Notes: a model not told the origin generated them from the sequence alone. Counted from the stretch's first letter, positions 1-8,574 are shown. The stretch: DNA of 10,547 nt from an uncultured Sphingomonadaceae bacterium (GCA_938016505.1 CALLWN010000199.1:1-10547), one strand, 5' to 3'. Program-made: numbers and translations.

Positions 1-3000
1 GGCAGGCCCGGCATGAGCTCACAATCCCCCTTCACGATCGATTCGTACATGCGCGTCCGACCGATCACGTCGTCCGACTTGACCGTGAGGAACTCCTGGA
101 GCGCGTAGGCCGCGCCGTAGGCCTCCATCGCCCAGACCTCCATCTCGCCCAGACGCTGACCGCCGAATTGGGCCTTGCCGCCGAGCGGCTGCTGGGTCAC
201 CAGCGAGTACGGTCCGATGCTGCGGGCGTGGATCTTGTCGTCGACGAGGTGGTGCAGCTTCAGCATGTAGATGTAGCCGACAGTCACCTTGCGCTCGAAG
301 GCATCGCCGGTGCGGCCATCGAAGAGCGTGACCTGCCCCGAACTCTCGAGTCCTGCGAGTTCGAGCATGTGGCCGACGTCGGCTTCCTTGGCGCCGTCGA
401 ACACCGGGGTCGCGACCGGCACGCCGGGGGTCAGCGACTCGGCAAAGGCGAGAAGCTCGGAATCGGTCATGGCCTCAACGCCTGCCTGAGCCCCATAGAT
501 CCCGGCGAGCAGGGCGCGCAGCTGGGCGAGGTCGCCCTCGGCGGCACGCACGGCGCCGGCGTTCGCCTCGCGGATGTCGTCGAGGAGCCCGGCGATCTTG
601 CGGCCAAGGCCGCGCGCTGCCCAGCCGAGGTGGGTCTCGAAGATCTGGCCGACATTCATCCGGCTCGGCACGCCGAGCGGGTTGAGGACGATGTCGACCG
701 ACGTGCCGTCCTCGAGGAACGGCATGTCCTCCTGCGGCAGAATGCGGCTGATGACCCCCTTGTTGCCGTGGCGGCCGGCCATCTTGTCGCCGGGCTGGAG
801 CTTGCGCTTCACGGCCACGAACACCTTGACCATCTTGAGCACGCCGGGCGGAAGCTCGTCGCCGCGCTGGAGCTTCTCGCGCCGGTCCTCGAGCTTCTCG
901 GCGATCCGCTTGTTGGCCTGGTCCCACTGCGCCCTGGTGGCCTCGACACTGGCCTGGACGCTGTCGTCGGCGAGGACGAACTTCCACCAGTCGCGCCGGG
1001 GCTGCTCCTCGAGCAGGGCCTCGTCGATGACGGAGCCCTTCTTCACGCCCCTCGGCCCAGAGACGATGGTCTGGCCGAGCAGCATGTCGCGAAGCGTCGC
1101 GTAGGTCGCACGGTCGAGGATGGCGCGTTCGTCCTGGGCGTCCTTCTCGAGCCGGTCGATCTCCTCGCGCTCGATGGCGAGCGCGCGTTCATCCTTGTCA
1201 ATGCCGTGGCGGTTGAACACGCGGACCTCGACGACCGTGCCCGAGACCCCCGGCGGAAGCCGGAGCGAGGTGTCGCGCACGTCGGACGCCTTCTCGCCGA
1301 AGATGGCGCGCAAGAGCTTTTCTTCCGGCGTCATCGGGCTCTCGCCCTTGGGCGTGATCTTGCCGACGAGGATGTCGCCCGGCTCGACCTCGGCGCCGAC
1401 ATAGACGATGCCCGCCTCGTCGAGGTTCCTGAGCGCCTCCTCGCCGACATTGGGGATGTCGCGGGTGATGTCTTCCGGGCCGAGCTTGGTGTCGCGGGCC
1501 ATCACCTCGAACTCGTCGATGTGGATCGAGGTGAAGATGTCTTCCTTCACGATCCGCTCGGAAATCAGGATGGAGTCCTCGAAATTGTAGCCGTTCCACG
1601 GCATGAAGGCGACGAGCGCATTGCGGCCGAGGGCAAGTTCGCCATATTCGGTGGAGGGGCCGTCGGCGATGATGTCGCCCTTGCCGACGATATCGCCGAC
1701 GGCGACGAGCGGCCGCTGGTTGATGCAGGTGGACTGGTTCGACCGCTGGAACTTCTGCAGACGGTAGATGTCGACCATCGAGGTTCCGGGCTCGACATCC
1801 TCGGTCGCGCGGATGACGATGCGCCCGGCGTCGACCTGGTCGACGATTCCGCCGCGGCGCGCGACGATGGCAGCGCCGGAGTCCCTGGCAACGGTTGCCT
1901 CCATGCCAGTGCCGACGAACGGCGCCTCCGCCTTGACCAGCGGCACCGCCTGGCGCTGCATGTTCGAGCCCATGAGCGCCCGGTTGGCGTCGTCATTCTC
2001 AAGGAAGGGAATGAGCGAGGCGGCGACCGAGACCAGCTGCTTGGGGCTGACGTCCTGGAGGGTGATCTCGGCGGCAGGCGCCATCAGGAACTCGCCGGCG
2101 CGGCGCGCCGACACCAGGTCATCGGCGAAACTGCCATCGGGCCTGAGGGGGAGATTGGCCTGGGCGATGGTCTCGCGGGCCTCTTCCATGGCGGACAGGT
2201 AGACCACCTCGTCGGTCACGCGGCCGTTGACGACCCGCCGGTAGGGCGTCTCGATGAAGCCATATTTGTTGATCCGGCTGTAGGTGGCGAGACTGTTGAT
2301 GAGGCCGATGTTGGGGCCTTCGGGAGTCTCGATCGGGCAGATCCGGCCATAGTGGGTGGGGTGCACGTCGCGGACCTCGAACCCGGCACGCTCGCGGGTG
2401 AGGCCACCCGGCCCGAGCGCGGAGACACGCCGCTTGTGGGTCACCTCCGACAGCGGGTTGGTCTGGTCCATGAACTGGGACAGTTGCGACGAGCCGAAGA
2501 ACTCCCTGACGGCCGCGACTGCGGGCTTGGCGTTGATGAGGTCGTTGGGCATGACGACCGTGACATCGACCGAGCTCATCCGCTCTTTCACGGCACGCTC
2601 CATGCGGAGCAGACCGACGCGGTAGCTGTTTTCGAGAAGCTCGCCCACCGAGCGCACCCGCCGGTTGCCGAGATTGTCGATATCATCGATTTCGCCACGC
2701 CCGTCCTTCAGGTCGACGAGGGTTTTCACGACCGCAAGGATGTCCTCGCGGCGCAGCGTCGTCAGATCATCAGGCGCGTCGAGACCGAGCCGCATGTTCA
2801 TCTTGACCCGGCCCACCGCCGAGAGGTCGTAGCGCTCGGGGTCGAAGAACAGGCCGTTGAACAGCGCGTCGGCAGTCTCGCGGGTGGGCGGCTCCCCTGG
2901 GCGCATCACCCGGTAGATGTCGGCGAGCGCCTGGTCCCGCTCTTCCGCCTTGTCGGCGTGGAGGGTCTTCAGGATCCACGGGCCATAGTTGACCCCGTCG

Positions 3001-4073
3001 ATGTCGAGGAGATCGACATGGTCGAACCCGGCCGCCACCAGCCGCTCGAGCACCTCCTGGGTAATTTCCTCGCCCGCCTCGACGTGGATTCGACCGGTCG
3101 CCTCGTCGATGAGGTCGTCGGCAGCATAGCGGCCGAGGATCTCGCCTTCTGGGACCAGCACATCGGTGAGCCCCTCGGTCTGCGCCCGCCTGGCAAGCCG
3201 CGGCGTGACCTTGGAGCCCATGGGAAAGACAATTTCGCCGGTTTCGGCATTCAGAACGTCGAACTCGGGCTTGGCGCCGCGCCATGCCTCGGCGACGAAG
3301 GGCAGTCTCCACGCTGCGCGGGCGCTGTCACGCTGCCAGCGCACGCGGCGGTAGAAGGCGTGGAGGATCTCCTCGGCGTTCATGCCGAGCGCGTAGAGCA
3401 GGGTCGTTACCGGCAGCTTGCGCTTGCGGTCGATGCGGACGTTGACGATGTCCTTCGCGTCGAACTCGAAATCGAGCCACGAGCCGCGATAGGGGATCAC
3501 GCGGGCGGCAAACAGATACTTGCCGGACGAGTGGGTCTTGCCGCGGTCATGGTCGAAGAAGACACCGGGCGAGCGGTGCATTTGCGACACGATGACGCGC
3601 TCGGTGCCGTTGACGATGAAGGTGCCGTTGGGGGTCATCAACGGCATGTCCCCCATGTAGACGTCCTGCTCCTTGATATCGACGACACTTCTGGTCTCGG
3701 TGTCCTGATCGATCTCGAACACGATGAGGCGGAGCGTGACGCGCATCGGGGCAGCGTAGGTGATGCCACGCTGCCGGCACTCGTCGATGTCGTACTTCGG
3801 GTCCTCGAGCTCGTAGCTGACGAAATCGAGTTCGGCCGTGCCGGCGAAGTCGCGGATGGGGAAGACCGAACGCAGCGTCTTCTCGAGGCCGGAGACATAG
3901 CCGATCGACGGATCGGAGCGCAGGAACTGCTCGTAGCTCTCGCGCTGGACCTCGATGAGGTTGGGCATCTCGACGACTTCGGCCGTCGAGCCGAAGCGGC
4001 GGCGGATGCGGTGGGTTGGCCTGAACCTGGGGGTGAGCGCAGTGGAGGAAAGCGGAGCTGCAAGCGTCGCCAT
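1..4073 (-). CDS. rpoB: RNA polymerase beta subunit (3' end cut by window edge)
   Basis: This encodes the beta subunit of the DNA-dependent RNA polymerase core enzyme, which forms one side of the catalytic cleft in the cytoplasm. 1357 codons are present. The reading ends in the conserved C-terminal block ([18 protein letters not shown], then [12 protein letters not shown]), so compared with E. coli only some 20-40 residues lie outside the window. Rifampicin cluster I is intact around residues 525-555 ([11 protein letters not shown], then [13 protein letters not shown]). Asp536, His546 and Ser551 match E. coli D516, H526 and S531, the sensitive state. The active-site region motif [10 protein letters not shown] lies near residue 1100. 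The ATG at 4073 was chosen because AAGGA sits 6 nt upstream. The first 25 or so residues, before [20 protein letters not shown], are Ser/Thr/Pro/Arg-rich and differ from the short Lys-rich tail usual in sphingomonads. It lies 274 nt downstream of rplL, behind a hairpin and a candidate promoter. rpoC would be expected just beyond the left edge. Confidence 0.98.
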   Translation of the reverse strand, partial: MATLAAPLSSTALTPRFRPTHRIRRRFGSTAEVVEMPNLIEVQRESYEQFLRSDPSIGYVSGLEKTLRSVFPIRDFAGTAELDFVSYELEDPKYDIDECRQRGITYAAPMRVTLRLIVFEIDQDTETRSVVDIKEQDVYMGDMPLMTPNGTFIVNGTERVIVSQMHRSPGVFFDHDRGKTHSSGKYLFAARVIPYRGSWLDFEFDAKDIVNVRIDRKRKLPVTTLLYALGMNAEEILHAFYRRVRWQRDSARAAWRLPFVAEAWRGAKPEFDVLNAETGEIVFPMGSKVTPRLARRAQTEGLTDVLVPEGEILGRYAADDLIDEATGRIHVEAGEEITQEVLERLVAAGFDHVDLLDIDGVNYGPWILKTLHADKAEERDQALADIYRVMRPGEPPTRETADALFNGLFFDPERYDLSAVGRVKMNMRLGLDAPDDLTTLRREDILAVVKTLVDLKDGRGEIDDIDNLGNRRVRSVGELLENSYRVGLLRMERAVKERMSSVDVTVVMPNDLINAKPAVAAVREFFGSSQLSQFMDQTNPLSEVTHKRRVSALGPGGLTRERAGFEVRDVHPTHYGRICPIETPEGPNIGLINSLATYSRINKYGFIETPYRRVVNGRVTDEVVYLSAMEEARETIAQANLPLRPDGSFADDLVSARRAGEFLMAPAAEITLQDVSPKQLVSVAASLIPFLENDDANRALMGSNMQRQAVPLVKAEAPFVGTGMEATVARDSGAAIVARRGGIVDQVDAGRIVIRATEDVEPGTSMVDIYRLQKFQRSNQSTCINQRPLVAVGDIVGKGDIIADGPSTEYGELALGRNALVAFMPWNGYNFEDSILISERIVKEDIFTSIHIDEFEVMARDTKLGPEDITRDIPNVGEEALRNLDEAGIVYVGAEVEPGDILVGKITPKGESPMTPEEKLLRAIFGEKASDVRDTSLRLPPGVSGTVVEVRVFNRHGIDKDERALAIEREEIDRLEKDAQDERAILDRATYATLRDMLLGQTIVSGPRGVKKGSVIDEALLEEQPRRDWWKFVLADDSVQASVEATRAQWDQANKRIAEKLEDRREKLQRGDELPPGVLKMVKVFVAVKRKLQPGDKMAGRHGNKGVISRILPQEDMPFLEDGTSVDIVLNPLGVPSRMNVGQIFETHLGWAARGLGRKIAGLLDDIREANAGAVRAAEGDLAQLRALLAGIYGAQAGVEAMTDSELLAFAESLTPGVPVATPVFDGAKEADVGHMLELAGLESSGQVTLFDGRTGDAFERKVTVGYIYMLKLHHLVDDKIHARSIGPYSLVTQQPLGGKAQFGGQRLGEMEVWAMEAYGAAYALQEFLTVKSDDVIGRTRMYESIVKGDCELMPGL

Positions 4074-4233
4074 GAACGTCCTTCGTGCATCTGAACCCGG
4101 CGCGCCCAATCGGAACTGCCGGACGCCCGGGACCGGTGCGCCCATTGCGAATTCCGAGCATCCGCTGCGATCCCATACGTTTGGCGCGCTGCCGCCACGG
4201 CGCACCATGTCCCGGGATCAAGCGGAGCCACGT

Positions 4234-4262
4234 TGCCTAGAGGCGGTGCGCCCGCGTGTCAA
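4234..4262 (-). promoter_or_regulatory. Candidate rpoB promoter in the rplL-rpoB spacer
   Basis: On the minus strand a perfect -35 hexamer TTGACA (4257-4262) is followed by a 17-nt spacer and TAGGCA (4234-4239) as a -10. This resembles the TTGACT-16-TAGGTG element in front of rplJ. Transcription would start near 4227 and give a leader of about 155 nt before rpoB. It lies 18 nt downstream of the rplL-rpoB hairpin, so rpoB could be expressed independently of rplJL read-through. The call is by eye; the -10 is not a close match to TATAAT. Confidence 0.55.
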
Positions 4263-4280
4263 CCACCGGGCGGAAGATGA

Positions 4281-4310
4281 AAGGGGCGGCGCCAGCCGGC
4301 ACCGCCCCTT
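4281..4310 (-). terminator. rplL-rpoB intergenic hairpin (attenuator or partial terminator)
   Basis: Read on the minus strand, AAGGGGCGGTGCC pairs with GGCGCCGCCCCTT: 13 bp with one G-U wobble around a GGCT tetraloop. It begins 37 nt after the rplL stop. The following bases start TTTCATCTT when counted from the end of the stem, a weak U-rich tail. In E. coli the rplL-rpoB gap carries a partial terminator and an RNase III site that lower rpoB relative to ribosomal proteins. This hairpin sits in the equivalent place and probably plays a similar role (inference). Confidence 0.7.
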
Positions 4311-4347
4311 GCACTTGACGTCGTTCCGCCAGCCCGGCGGGCCGGGG

Positions 4348-4728
4348 TCACTTGATCTCGACGGTCGCGCCGGCGTCCTCGAGCTGCTTCTTGATCTTGG
4401 CGGCCTCGTCCTTGTTGACGCCTTCCTTGACCGCCTTGGGGGCGCTCTCGACCAGCGTCTTGGCCTCGGTCAGGCCGAGCCCGGTGATGGCGCGGACCTC
4501 CTTGATGACGTTGATCTTCTTGCCACCGTCGCCGGTGAGGATCACGTCGAACTCGGTCTTTTCCTCGACGGCCGGCGCCGCCGCGCCGCCCGCGGCAGGC
4601 GCAGCCGCAACCGCAACTGCGGCCGCCGCCGAAACGCCCCACTTCTCTTCAAGCGCCTTGGCAAGTTCCGCCGCCTCGAGGATGGTGAGGGCCGAAAGCT
4701 CCTCGACCAGCTTTGCAATGTCAGCCAT
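4348..4728 (-). CDS. rplL: Ribosomal protein L7/L12
   Basis: This 126-residue protein is the acidic stalk protein of the large ribosomal subunit, which binds L10 as dimers and recruits translational GTPases. The N-terminal dimerisation domain is residues 1-32 ([20 protein letters not shown]). A flexible Ala/Pro/Gly-rich hinge follows at about 33-54. The factor-binding C-terminal domain runs from about 55 to the end and carries the conserved [20 protein letters not shown] stretch and the terminal DAGATVEIK. The length is normal for the family. AAAGGA lies 7 nt before the ATG. It follows rplJ after a 17-nt gap, the usual rplJL pair, and precedes a hairpin that probably reduces read-through into rpoB. 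Confidence 0.99.
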   Translation of the reverse strand: MADIAKLVEELSALTILEAAELAKALEEKWGVSAAAAVAVAAAPAAGGAAAPAVEEKTEFDVILTGDGGKKINVIKEVRAITGLGLTEAKTLVESAPKAVKEGVNKDEAAKIKKQLEDAGATVEIK

Positions 4729-4745
4729 ACTTCAATCCTTTCCTG

Positions 4746-5261
4746 TCAGGCCGCCTGGCTTTCGCCATAGGCGGCAAACACGCGCGCCAGCTTGGCGGCA
4801 GGCGCATTCGCCAGTTGGGCCAGCTTGGTGGCCGGCGCCTGGATGAGACCCACCAGCTTCGCCCGCAGCTCGTCGAGCGATGGAAGCTCGGCGAGCGCCT
4901 TCACTCCATCCACATCGAGCAGCGTGCCCGGCATCGCCCCGCCAACAATCTCGAACTTCTCGTTGGTCTTGGCGAATTCGACGGCGATCTTCGCCGCCGC
5001 CACCGGGTCGCTCGAGGTTGCAAGCCCGACCGGGCCGACCAGCAGCGCGCCGATCTCCTGGTAGGGCGTGCCCTCGAGCGCGATGCGGGCGAGCCGGTTC
5101 TTCGTCACCTTGAACGCAGCGCCGGCGCCGCGCATCCGGCTGCGCAGGTCGGAGACCTGCGCGACCGTCAACCCGTGGTTGCGGGTGATGACCACAACCT
5201 GGGTGGACCCGAAGGTCCGTGCGAGACTGGCGACCAGGTCCTTCTTCTGGTTCCGGTCCAT
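4746..5261 (-). CDS. rplJ: Ribosomal protein L10
   Basis: This 171-residue protein anchors the L7/L12 stalk dimers to 23S rRNA near L11. It opens [20 protein letters not shown] and contains the RNA-binding region [20 protein letters not shown]. The C-terminal helix that receives L7/L12 is rich in Ala and Leu ([20 protein letters not shown]). The frame stays open upstream to an ATG at 5405. I chose the ATG at 5261 because GGAG lies 5 nt upstream, the family starts here, and the extra 48 residues are not L10-like. In other bacteria the L10-L7/L12 complex represses its own translation by binding the leader. The 250-nt leader here would allow that. Confidence 0.98.
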   Translation of the reverse strand: MDRNQKKDLVASLARTFGSTQVVVITRNHGLTVAQVSDLRSRMRGAGAAFKVTKNRLARIALEGTPYQEIGALLVGPVGLATSSDPVAAAKIAVEFAKTNEKFEIVGGAMPGTLLDVDGVKALAELPSLDELRAKLVGLIQAPATKLAQLANAPAAKLARVFAAYGESQAA

Positions 5262-5514
5262 GCTCACTCCATCAACAGGGCAGCGGGAAGACCCCGCTGC
5301 CGGTGAGAGCCGCAGACTGCCTGGGAACGCCCGGGCCTTCGGCGGCCCGCCCGAAAGAAACCCGTGCCGGGACGCGAACAGCGCCCGGACGACGCCCTTC
5401 GCCATCGCACGGCGGAAGGGCAGGCTTCCGTCTCATGCAGGCCCTGATGGCTTAGGCCCCGGAGGGCACCTGCAGTCTCGGACGGCGTCCGCGCGACAGA
5501 ACCACGCGAACGAA
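5262..5514 (-). promoter_or_regulatory. rplJ 5' leader, possible L10-binding leader RNA
   Basis: About 250 nt lie between the predicted transcription start and rplJ, with no credible gene. The clearest structure is a perfect 9-bp stem, GGCAGCGGG with CCCGCTGCC, at 5279-5301 with a 5-nt loop. It ends 17 nt before the rplJ start codon and just before its ribosome-binding site. A weaker GGAAG/CTTCC stem lies further upstream. rplJ leaders that bind L10-L7/L12 are known in E. coli and Bacillus. I could not match the kink-turn consensus by eye, so the identity is inferred from position only. Confidence 0.45.
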
Positions 5515-5520
5515 GCCGCG

Positions 5521-5548
5521 CACCTAGACCAACAGCGAGTGAAGTCAA
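5521..5548 (-). promoter_or_regulatory. Candidate rplJL promoter
   Basis: On the minus strand TTGACT (5543-5548), a 16-nt spacer and TAGGTG (5521-5526) form a plausible housekeeping promoter. The -35 starts 14 nt after the receptor stop codon. It would let rplJ and rplL be transcribed independently of the receptor upstream. Its layout resembles the candidate rpoB promoter TTGACA-17-TAGGCA. Confidence 0.55.
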
Positions 5549-5562
5549 GCCGGATCTGGTGT

Positions 5563-7770
5563 TCAGCCACCAAAGCGGTAACGCAGCATCAACTGGAAGG
5601 TCCGTGGCTCCTCGAAGAATCGGACCGCGATGAGCCCCGGAATGAGGGAGAGCCCCGAATAGTCGTCGTCCGCATCGAGGAGGTTGCGGACGTTGGCGGT
5701 GAGCTCGATCCGGCCATCGGCGAAGCTTGCCCCTGCCACGAGGTTGACCCGATCGACCGGGCCGATCCGGCCGAGCGGCAGATTGGCTGCCTCAGAGAAG
5801 CGCGCGGAGCGATGCGACCAGTCAAGCGTGGCGAGAATGGCGGCCGATTCCGAGACGGGCTCGCGCCAGGTGGCACCCAGTTGCGACTGGAACCGCGACA
5901 CCAGCGGCAACCGCGTCGCACCGGCAATGGCCGCCTGGCTCGCCGGGTCGAGCTCGCGGTAGCGGTCGAACAGGAGCGCGAGATTGCCGAACAGGCGCAG
6001 GCTGTCCGAGAGGGTGAGCGCGCCCTCGGCCTCCAGCCCGGTCAGGCGCGCGCGCGCTGCATTCTGGGTCTGGGTCGAGCCGCCGCCGACGACGACATTC
6101 TGCTGGATGTCGCGCAGGTCGTTCCAGAACCATGCAAGGTTGAGCCGGAGCCGACGGTCGAGCAGGTCGGACTTGACGCCGGCCTCGTAGGCCCAAACCG
6201 ACTCCGCCGCGTAAGGCGCACCGAAGATGGCCGGGTTGGCGACTGCCAGGCCGTTGAAGCCACCGGCCTTGAAGCCCCGGGCGATCGCTGCATAGGCAAG
6301 GATGTCGGGGGAGACCCGCCAGTCGAGCCCGAGGCGGGGCGTGAACTCGCCCTCGTCGAGCTGGCGGGCGACCGGCGGGGCATAGGCCGGCGGGAAGCCG
6401 AGGCCATTCTGGATGAGCCCCTCGAACCGCTTCTTCTCCCAGCTGTAGCGGCCGCCCAGCGTTGCGGTCAGTGTCTCGCCGAGAGGGATCTCGGCCTGGG
6501 CAAAGAGCGCGCGGCTCCTGGTGTCGAGGTCGAAGCTCGACGGGAGAAGCGCGACCGGGAAGGGACCAAAGACGCCGACCCCGAAGCTGTCGGCGAGACT
6601 CTGCCCCGCCTTTTCGCCGAAGACATAGCCCCCGAGTGTGATCCGGGCGGCGCCGTCGGCAACTTCACCCTGGAGCTGGAGCTCCTGGCTCAGCTGGCGC
6701 TGGCTGGTCTCGCTCTGGCGGAAGAAGCCGGCCACGACCGTGCCTGAGGCGTTGCGGAAGCCACCGGAGAAGTCGAGGCCCCAGCGGTCGCGGGTCTCGA
6801 TCCAGCCGGTGATGGATTTGAGCGTCCATGCCTCGGAGAGGTCGGCGGTGATGTCGGCGGTGAGACCCCACTGGCGGTTCAGTCCATAGGCCGGAACAGG
6901 GGAGCGGGTGGTCCGGAATCCGCCAGCGAGCCGTTCGAACGGCGGCTGCGGGCTGACCGGGGCCGGGGTGATGCCGTCGTTCGAATCCTTCGCCCAGAAG
7001 CCGCTGATCCGCGCCGAGACCGGGCCGGTACCGGTTGTCGCAACGGTCATCCGGGCGTTCCAGGTGCGGCGATCGCCACGGCGCGGGTCGGCGCCGAGAT
7101 TGTCGAACCAGCCGTCGGAGTCGGTGAAGCCGACACTCGCCAGCGCTGCGATCCCCTCGGCAAGGGGTGCGCTTGCGGTCGCGTTGAGACGGACCCGGTC
7201 GAACCGGCCCCAGCCGGCTTCGGCACGAACGAAGGGCCTGTCGGTCGGCTGGCGGGTGGTGATCTTGAGCGCGCCGGTCATGGTGTTGCGACCGTAGAGC
7301 GTTCCCTGCGGCCCGCGCAGCACCTCGACCCGCTCGGCCTCGGCGAGGTCGAAGGATGCGCTTGCGAGCCTCGCGAAATAGACATCGTCGACGTAGATGC
7401 CGACCGGGCTTTCCGACGTGGCAAGCCCGCCGACCTGCTCGCCGGCGCCGCGAAGGAAGACGACGAGCGCCGACGGGCTGGCCGAGATCCGGTTGATGTA
7501 GAGGCTGGGAACCGCAGCGGCGAGATTCTCGGTCCTCAAGACCTGAAGCTGCTCGAGCGTCTCCGCCCCGAACGCACTGACTGCGACGGGCACGTCCTGC
7601 AGCCGCTCCTCGCGGCGGCGGGCGGTCACGATGATGTCTCCAACCTGTTCGGGCCGCCCGGCCTCCGTGCCCCCTGGCGCCACCATCTGGGCTGCAGCCG
7701 GGGCGGCAAGGCTCGCAGACAGGAGGGCCGGCACCAGGACGGCGGGCAACAGGAGGACGGGCATTGGCAT
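5563..7770 (-). CDS. TonB-dependent outer-membrane receptor, substrate unknown
   Basis: This complete 735-residue protein is an outer-membrane beta-barrel that would import a ligand using energy from TonB-ExbB-ExbD. A hydrophobic signal peptide covers residues 1-27 with likely cleavage at AAA-Q. A TonB-box-like segment, DIIVTARRREERLQDV, is at 45-60. The plug follows, ending in the typical VEVLRGPQGTLYGRNTMTGALK near 148-169. The rest is barrel, with repeated aromatic and alternating strands to a final LMLRYRFGG. The length is usual for the family. The ATG at 7770 has AAGGGG 6 nt upstream, but the signal peptide start (MPMPVLLL) has no basic residue. It starts 104 nt after rplA in the same direction with no clear promoter, so co-transcription with nusG-rplKA is likely (inference). 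Base composition resembles its neighbours. Siderophores, glycans or other ligands cannot be told apart from sequence. Confidence 0.93.
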   Translation of the reverse strand: MPMPVLLLPAVLVPALLSASLAAPAAAQMVAPGGTEAGRPEQVGDIIVTARRREERLQDVPVAVSAFGAETLEQLQVLRTENLAAAVPSLYINRISASPSALVVFLRGAGEQVGGLATSESPVGIYVDDVYFARLASASFDLAEAERVEVLRGPQGTLYGRNTMTGALKITTRQPTDRPFVRAEAGWGRFDRVRLNATASAPLAEGIAALASVGFTDSDGWFDNLGADPRRGDRRTWNARMTVATTGTGPVSARISGFWAKDSNDGITPAPVSPQPPFERLAGGFRTTRSPVPAYGLNRQWGLTADITADLSEAWTLKSITGWIETRDRWGLDFSGGFRNASGTVVAGFFRQSETSQRQLSQELQLQGEVADGAARITLGGYVFGEKAGQSLADSFGVGVFGPFPVALLPSSFDLDTRSRALFAQAEIPLGETLTATLGGRYSWEKKRFEGLIQNGLGFPPAYAPPVARQLDEGEFTPRLGLDWRVSPDILAYAAIARGFKAGGFNGLAVANPAIFGAPYAAESVWAYEAGVKSDLLDRRLRLNLAWFWNDLRDIQQNVVVGGGSTQTQNAARARLTGLEAEGALTLSDSLRLFGNLALLFDRYRELDPASQAAIAGATRLPLVSRFQSQLGATWREPVSESAAILATLDWSHRSARFSEAANLPLGRIGPVDRVNLVAGASFADGRIELTANVRNLLDADDDYSGLSLIPGLIAVRFFEEPRTFQLMLRYRFGG

Positions 7771-7771
7771 G

Positions 7772-7807
7772 AGGCTCCCCTTCGGTTTCTTTTCCGGAGG
7801 GGAGCCT
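7772..7807. repeat. 10-bp perfect inverted repeat enclosing the receptor's ribosome-binding site
   Basis: The arms AGGCTCCCCT (7772-7781) and AGGGGAGCCT (7798-7807) are exact reverse complements around a 16-nt centre. A further CGG/CCG stem inside leaves an 8-nt A-rich loop on the minus strand. In the minus-strand transcript the second arm contains the AGGGGAG ribosome-binding sequence and ends two bases before the receptor ATG. Folding would therefore hide the ribosome-binding site. No U-tract follows, so an intrinsic terminator is unlikely. An RNA thermometer, a protein-binding operator or a stability stem are alternatives. Confidence 0.75.
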
Positions 7808-7811
7808 GGAA

Positions 7812-7856
7812 CAGGCGGAGCCAGCCCGCCCGGCAGCGGCGCGATGTCTCCGCCTG
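7812..7856. repeat. 9-bp inverted repeat between rplA and the receptor
   Basis: CAGGCGGAG (7812-7820) is the exact complement of CTCCGCCTG (7848-7856), with 27 GC-rich bases between them. It begins about 18 nt after the rplA stop on the minus strand. It lies next to the inverted repeat at the receptor start, so the 104-nt gap is almost wholly two potential hairpins. No T-run follows. It may mark the 3' end of the rplKA message or an RNA-processing point. Confidence 0.5.
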
Positions 7857-7874
7857 CCGGACAGAACCGGCGGC

Positions 7875-8570
7875 TCAGGCCCCGACCGTTGCCGGGTCGA
7901 CCTTCACGCCCTTGCCCATGGTGGACGAGAGCGCGACCTTCTCGACATATTTGCCCTTGGCGCCCGAGGGCCTGGCCTTGACGAGCGCGTCCATGAAGGC
8001 GGCGAGGTTGGCCTTCAGATCCTCGGGGGGAAAGCTCGCCTTGCCGAGCCGGCCGTGGATGATGCCGGCCTTCTCGACCCGGAACTCGATCTGCCCGCCC
8101 TTGGCGGCGCGGACCGCTTCCCCGACATTCATGGTGACGGTGCCGAGCTTGGGGTTGGGCATCAGCCCCTTGGGGCCGAGAATCTTGCCGAGCCGGCCGA
8201 CCAGACCCATCATGTCAGGCGTGGCGATGCAGCGGTCGAAATCGATCGTGCCGGCCTGCACCTGCTCCATCAGGTCTTCGGCACCGACGATGTCGGCGCC
8301 CGCCTCGCGCGCCTCGTCGGCCTTGGGACCGCGGGCGAAGACACCAACGCGCACGGTCTTGCCGGTGCCCCTGGGCAGGGTGACGACGCCGCGGACCATC
8401 TGGTCGGCGTGGCGGGGGTCGACGTTCAGGTTGACTGCGACCTCGATCGTCTCGTCGAACTTCGCGGTTGCATTGGCGCGGACGATGTCGAGCGCCTCGT
8501 CGACCGGATAGAGCTTCATCGGCTCGACCGTGCCGGCAAGCGCCTTCGCCTTCTTCGTGAGCTTTGCCAT
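7875..8570 (-). CDS. rplA: Ribosomal protein L1
   Basis: This 231-residue protein forms the mobile L1 stalk at the ribosomal E site and in many bacteria represses its own operon by binding the mRNA. The L1 signature [10 protein letters not shown] is at residues 132-141. The expected flanking blocks are present: [19 protein letters not shown] near the N-terminus and [14 protein letters not shown] later. The length is typical. The start at 8570 lies 4 nt after the rplK stop, with GGAGGG in the end of rplK as ribosome-binding site, so translation of the two is probably coupled. The next gene downstream is a receptor rather than rplJ. Confidence 0.99.
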   Translation of the reverse strand: MAKLTKKAKALAGTVEPMKLYPVDEALDIVRANATAKFDETIEVAVNLNVDPRHADQMVRGVVTLPRGTGKTVRVGVFARGPKADEAREAGADIVGAEDLMEQVQAGTIDFDRCIATPDMMGLVGRLGKILGPKGLMPNPKLGTVTMNVGEAVRAAKGGQIEFRVEKAGIIHGRLGKASFPPEDLKANLAAFMDALVKARPSGAKGKYVEKVALSSTMGKGVKVDPATVGA

Positions 8571-8574
8571 GGTC

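Noticed and set aside
2400..2500. Rifampicin-resistance mutation in RpoB
   Set aside because: The residues equivalent to E. coli D516, H526 and S531 are all in the wild-type state and the surrounding cluster is conserved.
168..4094. 1308-codon open frame on the plus strand opposite rpoB
   Set aside because: It is a mirror of rpoB caused by high GC at third codon positions. Its translation is low-complexity and resembles no family, while the minus strand reads as clear RpoB.
3547..4221. 224-codon minus-strand open frame overlapping the start of rpoB
   Set aside because: It is in another frame of rpoB, most of it inside the RpoB coding region, and has no recognisable domain.
5262..5405. In-frame 48-residue N-terminal extension of L10
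   Set aside because: The extra residues are not L10-like. The ATG at 5261 has its own ribosome-binding site and matches the family start.
5068..6747. 559-codon plus-strand open frame opposite the receptor and rplJ
   Set aside because: It crosses two real genes and their spacer on the other strand and has a composition typical of antisense frames in GC-rich DNA.
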